DNA from: Ligilactobacillus apodemi DSM 16634 = JCM 16172 | GTDB taxonomy: Bacteria; Bacillota; Bacilli; Lactobacillales; Lactobacillaceae | Assembly: GCF_001434405.1 (NCBI RefSeq) | Contig: NZ_AZFT01000006.1 | Span: forward strand, 1-64,000 | Reading direction: 5' to 3' | Length of the DNA: 64,000 bases | Position numbers and translations under genes: made by a program | Notes under the pieces: generated by a model | The model's database searches: none | The model's input: the letters and a program-made list of their open reading frames with translations, nothing else | What the model was told of the DNA's origin: nothing | In this document: piece by piece, positions 10,705 through 19,800 of the stretch | Layout of the letters: each line of letters opens with the position of its first letter | How positions within the stretch are numbered: the stretch's first letter is position 1

Positions 10705-10855
10705 TTTAGGTGTATATTAAAAAAATATAATTTAAAGTTTAAGATTTATTAATTTTTTACTTACTACAGTTAATTGGAAAGGGTTTGCGTCAATAAATGA
10801 GCCCGAGTGTGGGGTGCATTTTGGAAAATGACGCTAGAAAGAGTATGGGGGAAAT

Positions 10856-13800
10856 ATGTTTAGACATAATCATAATTCAAAGTTGTACAAGTATACGACC
10901 GAAGAAAAACGCCATTATAAGTTGTACAAGAAAAAGAAAGTTTGGGTCGTCGCAGGGGTATTGTTATTTGGGCCAGTAGCTTTTGTGCCGACTTATATTT
11001 CCGCAAATGAAGTAAATCAGGTTGAAGTCGTAGCCGAAGCTGAGCCTCAAACGGATCTAGAACAAATTACACCAACAGATGAGAGCGCTTCAGTTGAAAC
11101 TACCGCAACTTCTGCGGCTGAAATTACCAGTGAAACTAATGCAACAAACGCGCCAGTAAATTCTACAAGTGAGCTAGTAGAAACGACCAGTGATGCGGTT
11201 CAAACCAGTGAAACTAGTCAAGTCGCGCAAACAAGTGAAGCCTTAACTACTACCTCTGAATCTATTTTGGTCGCAGATGAAAATGTATCTGAAAATGATA
11301 CAAAAGCTACTACTAGCGACAACGGGATCGCCACAACTGCAACAACGGAAGAAGAGTATTATACGGGCTCAGACGTCATCAAGATCCAAGCGGTGACAAA
11401 CGGCTCAACGTTAGGTTCGATCACCACAGAACAAGCCGATGATGGCTCAACGGTTTATACGTACCATGCGACTTCAACTGGCACCAATCAAACTAAAGTA
11501 GGGATGACTGTCACCTATACCGGGAACAAAGGTGATACTTTTACTATGGTCGTTACCCCGTCTAACTCACAGTTGACGGGCTTTAATAACTATGCGCCAA
11601 CTGGTTCACCGCAAATTGAAAAGTTAGCTGATGGGACGATCAAGTACACGTGGACGATCGGGGGCAGTGCCGAAACTAGTACCGTTAAACAAGAGTTACC
11701 GGCAGCGGGCAGTTTATTTTATGAGTCTAATGCTTCGGCTAACGATCCTTACCCACCTTATCAAGGAAGTTCTGGCGGAGATGCAACGATTTTAGCCACG
11801 GGCGACTACTACCAAATCGACTTTTTGATCAACGGCTTAAAGGCACCTGCCGAAACCAGTGCCAAGATCGTTTTAGAAAAAGAATTTGCGGTCACTAGTT
11901 CAAATGTGATTGATTTTATTGATAGTGGCAACAAGATCAATGGTGTGTCACAAGTAAATCCCGATACTAATTACTTGTATAAGACTACTTTGACTAAAGA
12001 TGCTGCGACATATAGTTTACGCTTGAAAGAATATTACCTTGAAATTCCGGTACCCGAGCATTTTGTGTTAGATGAAGACGAAACGCAAAAAATGCTTCGT
12101 ACTTGGCCAACGGGTGCTTATATCATGTATGGGGCAGTTTCGATCACACAACCAGGCGGTGAAGGTACGCCGATCGTGGTAAAAAATATCCATACACTTG
12201 CTGGCGGCACGACACAACCAGAGATCTATTTTGTTGGTCATTACACTAGTACGGAAACTTCTGGTAAAAGTGATATTCCTTCTGGGTGGTATGATCTAGG
12301 GGATGGCGAACGTCAATATTTTGGGAAGATAAATGTTGATACAAAAGAAGAGTTAGCGACACCATTGACCGGAACTGGTTTTAATCAAAATGTTTTAGCA
12401 GCAGGTTCAGCACAAACAACTGAATATTATAGTGTATATCTCAGGGTAACAAACGATCAACAAACTACAAGTATGTTGGTGTTTCATAGACCGGGTTATA
12501 ATAACAATTACACCGACCGCACGAGTACCCAAACGATCGGTCAAGCTACGATCAAGACCCCGATCAGTGAAAGTGGTGATCCATCAGCACCAGTATTGTT
12601 TTCTGTGGGGTTAAATGCAACTGGGGCGGCAGCTTTTACGCCAACCTACCATATCGAGTTACCTACGCAGATCACGAGTACGGGGATCACGATGCCGTTA
12701 AACAACGTAGAAGATGATTTTGCTGATTATCGCTCATATAACCCAGCACAAACGGGCTATACTGTCGTGGTGACTGGTGATGATGGCAGTACTGTGACCC
12801 AACATTTACAGGCGGGCGAAAATTATAACCCGCTTACAGGTTTGATCGATCATTTTGGGACATTTAGTACCGGGGCAAAATTAGCAGAAGGCGTTAAGAT
12901 CGCAGCCTATGATGTTACGCCAGATAATGAGTATTTCGCAAATGCCTTTCAGTCATCGGCTAATTCAACGGGGATAAATGATATTGCAACTGGGATGATC
13001 AGCGTGTTAGGTTATCTAAATACAACGGCAAATGAAGCTGAAAGTTATGTGGTCAAAATAGTTGTAAATTCTGAAAATCGTTCGGTCCCATTTAATCTCA
13101 CAGTTGTCCCGATCGCATCGCAAAAATTAGAGATCCAAGGGTATAATTATCCTGCTTCAAATGTAGGGACTGGGACGAATCAAACAGTTTATCAAGCTGG
13201 TGACACCTTTACGATCGGGGTTCAAGTTTTAGGAAAACGTTATACACCACAAACGGGCGTCAATTTAGATGCAGGTGGTATTTTGACAGGTAACGCTAAT
13301 CGAACAGACACTGATTTACCAGGTCATGGCTTAAATGTGCCTTATTTGACAGTAACTGACCCGATCTTGTATTTTACGCTACCGGACCAAACACAAGTAA
13401 CTAATTTTAAAAACAGCAATACTTTTTATCAAATAACTAAGCCACCAGCGACAGGTGTTCCAACGCCCAAGACCACCCAAACGACCAATACAGATGGACA
13501 AACTGTAATGATCTTAGATTGGACGGGGACTGGATTTGAATTATTGCCAGAGATGCTCATTACGCTTAATTTAAAGGTCAATGAAAATGCGATCAATGGT
13601 TTTGATACAGCGCGGACCGCCGATACTTTGTATGAATACACTGAGACCGGTAAGACCAAGGACCTTTATACGGCAGCTCAATTAGCTAAATTAGGAGTTT
13701 CGACCGATGGTTTACGGGCTTATAACCCTAACGTTAATAGTGAAAGTAACACAACTTGGATCCAAGTTGGAGGCGATTTTAGCAATACCACGTTACCTGA

Positions 13801-16800
13801 TAGCTATAAAACACAGATCAAATTTGCTGATGGAACGGTGGCAGATACGATGATCTTAGATGCTGCCAGCAACAATGCTTATCTACGCATTGTTGCTCCA
13901 GCAGTTGTTAGCCCGGGAATCTTATTGCAAGGTACAAAAGATAATGCCCTAAGTGCCGCTGGGGCCAACTATCCAACGCAAGATTATCTTGAAGTTAATG
14001 GTGAAAAACAAGGACTACAGACATTCCAATTTGGGATCGTCAATAATACCGATGAAAGTATTACTAACGCAATTTCGGTCTTAAACTTGCCTCAAGTTGA
14101 TACTGCTGATAGTAATAATGAAACGGCTAAACACGAATTTACCTTAAACATCAGTGGTGCTGGAAGCGTTGATAGTAGTCCCGTCAATAACGTTCCAAAC
14201 GATGCCCATACGCTTTATTACGTTACGCAAATGGCGACCTTAAGTGCTGATGGCCAGACGGTGACCTTTGCGGATGGCACGACTTGGGCTAAAGGAGATC
14301 TAATTCCAGCGTCAATGCTAACTGCTGATCAAGTCACTGATTGGTCCCAGATCAAATCTTTGATCTTATTTGTTCCATCGATGACTAAAGAATCAGAATT
14401 GCTTTATGATTTTAGTGCATATTCGCCAACAAGCTTGGATAATGCTGGTAAACAAGCTGTCTTGACCCAAGTTGTGGGCTATGACGGTCAAGCTTCGTTA
14501 CTAAAAAATAGCGTCACTGATACGTATGCTGTTTATGCTTCCATGACCTTTGTTGATCAAGCAGGTAACCAGATCAATGGACATCCGACCGTTACTGGCC
14601 AAGCGACGTTAAACCAACAAACTGGTACGTATGACGTTAATTATCCTGAATTGGTCGGTGTGCCAGGCGAAACGCTCAAATTGGGAACAGCCGAAACGAT
14701 CACGGGTTATGAATACGTCCAAACAACAAACTCTTCTTCGACGTTTAAAGCAGATGGTTCGACGTTAGTTACGCGCGTCTATCAAGTTGATCAAGCTAAA
14801 CTTTTGGTGGGGAGTTTACAAGGAACATTACTAGCGACTGCCACAGGTGATCCCAATGCCAATACCGGCAGTAATTATTCCGACACACCAACTGGGGTCA
14901 CAGATATCGTCTTTAGTGTAACGGACGATCAATTGGCTAAACCGGGATACACTTACACAGTGACTGTTGTTGATCTAAATGGAAAACGCCTGACTGACAG
15001 CAATGGACAAAGCCAATATCAAACTTTAGCCCAAGCGTTAGTGGCTCAAGGTGTTTTTGATACTACGAGTGATAAAAATGGGGCAACGCAAAACTTTATC
15101 GTCAACTATGAAGGGGTCTTCCAACAAGCGGTCATCATTAGCGGTAATGATCCGTTAGACTTGATCCCTAAAACAGTTACGGCAGCTCAAAGCCAAGCAC
15201 CATTTTATGATGATGGTAAATCGGGTGAATTGATGTTTTATGATGACACACAAACACCGCTCATTTCCGACGACACTACGATCAACGGGACACCTGGTTT
15301 TAAACGTGAGAATTATCGTTACACGGTACTTGCACCAGATGGCAGATCCTATACTAGTTTGGCTGAAGCTTTAGCTGCTAAATTGACCTTTGATACCACC
15401 GATAATTCGGGGCAAACAGATAGCGAAGTTCAAGTTTACCAAATTATTTATGAAGAAGACTTACAAACTCTACGGGTCACCATCATTGATGATCAAGGAA
15501 CTAGAACTGAGGCTGGCGCATACACACCGACAACTTTGGTAGCAAGCCAAGTTTTAGGGACTGGTTTATCAAATACTGCAGTCACGGCTGAAACGAAGCA
15601 GACTTTAGCTCAATTAGTTAAAAACTACACTGATCAAGGCTATATTTTAGTCTCGCAAAGTGCCACACCAGATAATTACGATAACGATCCAAGTGTTGAT
15701 CAAGAAGTTGTCGTTCATTTGGCACACGGAACTTATGAACAAGCGGGCGAGACTAAGGATGTAACGCAAACGATCAACTACATTTATGCAAGTGGACCAA
15801 ACCAAGGAAATCAAGTTGCTACCCCAAATATTCAGCAACTTACCTTTACGTCGACCCAAACCGTCGATCAGGTGACTGGTGAAATTTTAAACACCGTATG
15901 GAGTCCGGCTCAAAATACTACGAGCATAACGAGTCCAGTGGTGGCAGGCTATGCTAATGATCAAGCTGTAGTAGCGGCCGAAACATTCACGTATGACAGT
16001 CCTGATAAAGTGATTACTGTTTATTATAATGCTTTAGAACAAGTGCTAACTTACACGGTCATTGATGATACAACGCAAATAACCTTAGCCCAAAACGTTG
16101 ATTTGGCCACGGGCTTGACGGGGATGCCGTTAGCTTCAAGTGTTAGTGATGATTATCAAGCAATGATCGCAGCTTATTTAGCCCAAGGTTATGTCTTAGT
16201 GAGTGCTGATCAATTGCCCGCAACTTATGATAATGATGAAAATGTCGCCCAAAATGTGACTGTTCATTTGAAACACGGGCAAACAAACCAAGCTGGGGCG
16301 AATAAAGTGGTCACCCAAACGATCAATTATTTGTATGGCAATGGGCCAAAACAAGGGCAAAGTGCAGCCGACACGTACACTAAGAGTTATACATTTACCT
16401 CAGTTGACACTATTGATACCGTTACAAATGAAGTTTTGAGTACAGCTTGGAGTGAAGCACAAGAAACAGAAACGGTAGTCAGTCCGACTGTCAGTGGTTA
16501 TGTTCCTAGTCAAAGTGAAGTGGTCAGCCAATTATTGACGCATGAAAGTTTTGATCAAACAGAAACGATCTTGTATACAGCAGGAACTCAAAGTGTCCAA
16601 ATTCATTATGTTGACATGTATGGTGTTTCCACAGCTGACTCTGGAGTGGAAATAACGGCTCAAATGCAGACCTTAACGGGGGATGCCGGGTCAAATTATA
16701 CGAATACATTGTGGGATTATGCCGCCAATGGTTATGAATTGCTTTTAGCGCAATCAGAAGCTCTGAGTGGTACATTTGACCAAGATCCTGATACCGCACA

Positions 16801-19800
16801 AGATTATTACGTTTATTTGACGCATGCGCTGAATCAAGTTGAAGGTATACCTGTAACCGTGACCCAGACGATCAATTACGTTTATCTCACGGGACCAAAG
16901 GCGGGGCAAACTGCAAGTACGCCGGTCAGTGCTAGTCAAACCTTTGTCCCGACGTATACGGTCGATCAAGTGACCGGTCAAAATGTTGGTGAGCCAAGTT
17001 GGGCCCCAGATACCGCTGAGTTTAGCGCCGTAGTCAGTCCAACCATCGCAGGATATGAAGCAGATACGCCAGAAGTTTTGGCTGTAAACGTTACGCCAAC
17101 AAGCTCCGATCGTGTGATCACGGTCAACTACAATGCCTTAGAACAGGTATTGACGTATACGGTGATCGATGACACGACGCAAACAACGCTGGCAGAAAAT
17201 GTTGATTTAGCAACGGGCTTAAGTGAAATGCCGTTAGCTTCAAGTGTTGCCACCGATTATCAAGCAGTGATCGCGGAATATTTAGCGCAAGGCTATGACT
17301 TAGTGAGTGCGGACCAATTACCGGCTACCTATGACAATAATAGTGCTGTTACCCAAAATGTGACGATTCACTTAAAACATGGGCAAGAAGAACAAGCCGG
17401 GGCAGATAAAGTAGTGACCCAAACGATCAACTATGTCTACGGCAATGGACCAAAGAAAGATCAAACAGCAGCTGAAACATACACTAAGAGTTATACTTTC
17501 ACTTCAGTCGATACAGTCGATAAAGTGACTGGCAAAGTTTTGAATACGGTTTGGAGTGAAGCTCAACCGACAGAAATCGTACTTAGCCCAACGATCAGTG
17601 GCTATTTACCAAGTCAAACTGAAGTTGCTAGCCAACTTTTGACCCATGATAGTAGTGATCAAGTTGTGACTGTCTTATATATGGCGGGAACGCAAAGTGT
17701 ACAAGTGCACTATCTTGATATGTATGGTGTAGCCACAGGGGCACAAGGTGTTGATTTGATCGCCCGGATGCAAACTTTAACGGGAGATGCAGGCGCAAGT
17801 TATACTAACACACTGTGGGATTATGCAGCTAACGGTTATGAATTGATCAGTGCCGATGCAGGCGCAAGTAGTGGTATCTTTGATGAAGATTCAGCAACTG
17901 CGCAAGTTTATTACGTTTATTTGACTCATACTTTGAGTCAAGTTGAGGGCACTCCAGTAACAGTGAGTCAAACGATCAATTATGTGTATGGTAATGGGCC
18001 ATTAGCTGGTCAAACTGCAAGCGATCCGGTCACGGCTAGTCGGACCTTTGTGCCAACGTACACGGTCGATCAAGTAACTGGTCAAAATGTCGGTGAACCA
18101 ACGTGGACACCGCCAAGTGCTAAATTTGAGTTAGTGATTACGCCAACGCTTGCGGGCTATACCCCAGATTTGAGCGAAGTAGCTGAAGAAATGATCACCC
18201 CAACGACACCATATAGTGTAATCACAGTGACTTATCGCGCTAATGACCAACGTTTGACCTATACAGTGATCGATGATACTAGTGCGAAGACTTTAGTGAA
18301 AAATATTGAGTTAGCGATCGGCAAGACTGATAGTGCACTTGAGTCAAGTGTTAATGATAATTATCAAGCACTTATCGCTAGTTATTTAGCGCAAGGCTAC
18401 GTTTTGGCCAGTGCTGATCAATTACCGACTAACTTCGATCATGATGATGCACTTGATCAAAATGTGACGTTGCATTTGGTTCATGGTCAAACTAAAAAAG
18501 CGGGGGCAACAAAGGTGGTCACTCAAACGATCGAGTATCTTTATGGCAATGGTCCACTGAAAGATCAAACAGTAGCTGACACTTACACTAAGAGTTATAC
18601 TTTCACGTCAATTGACACGCTTGATAGTGTGACTGGTGAGATCTTAAGCACGGTTTGGAGTGATACGCAAACAACAGAGACCGTGGTCAGTCCGACAGTT
18701 GATGGTTACCTACCAAGTCAAAGTGAAGTGGCAAGTCAAATTTTGACGTCTGAAAGTCCAGCACAACGGGTAACTGTCTTATATACTGCTGGTGAGCAGC
18801 TCGTTAAGATCCATTACATTGATATGTACGATCAAGCAAATGAGCAAGAATTGACGGCTCAAATGCAGACGTTAACGGGTGCAGCAGGTGCAACTTATAC
18901 GAATGTACTTTGGGATTATACTGCTAATGGTTATGAACTAGTAAAAGTAGATCCAGCAGCACTCAGTGGTGAGTTTGATGAAGATCCAGCTACGACACAA
19001 GATTATTATGTTTACTTGACGCATGCGCTAGCGCAAGTAGTTGGTACACCAGTGACTGTGACCCAAACGATCAATTATCTTTACCAAACAGGTCAATTAG
19101 CTGGACAACCAGCAAGTGAAACTGTTACAACCAGTCAGACCTTTGTGCCAATGTATACGGTCGATCAAGTGACTAAACAAAATGTCAGTGAAACCGTGTG
19201 GACGCCACCGCTAGCTGAATTTAGCGCGGTGGTCAGCCCAACGATCAGTGGCTATACTGCCGATAGATCGGTGGTAGCTAGTGTAAATGTTACGCCAACA
19301 AGTCAAGATATAGTAGAAAATGTCTACTATCAAGCTGAGATCCAAAAAGTTACGGTAACTATTAGCGATGAGACGACGGGGGTGATTATTTCAAGTGGGC
19401 AAGTAGTCACTGCAGGTTTGAGCGCAAGTGGACTTTCGGCAGCTGCAAATCAAACTTATGCCCAAATTATCGCTTACTACCAACAACAAGGTTATGAAGT
19501 GGTTAGTGCCGATCCATTGCCAAATAGCTTTGATACTGATAGTAAGGTTGATCAAGTGGTAAATGTTAAGCTTATTCACGGTAAAAAAGTTACTACTGAA
19601 GATAAAGTGGTGACCCAAACGATCAACTATCTTTACGGTAATGGTCCAAATGTGGGGACAAGTGCAGCTACTAGTGTGATCAAAGCCTACACCTTTACAG
19701 CTACAAACGTACTTGATGCTGTGACAGGTGAGCGTTTGAGCACAACTTGGAGTCAGCCACAAAATACTGCAGTTGTGGTCAGCCCAACCGTCGATGGTTA

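Larger units (their letters stand above)
10412..10855 (+). other. 444-base intergenic region before the giant adhesin
   Basis: This very AT-rich gap contains two terminators (10420-10449, 10501-10546), one strong promoter (10676-10704) and a ~145-base leader before the adhesin start. Within the leader a GGAAAGGG at 10777-10784 precedes an ATG at 10797 that opens a 60-codon frame overlapping the adhesin start in another frame; I do not call it a gene. Confidence 0.7.
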
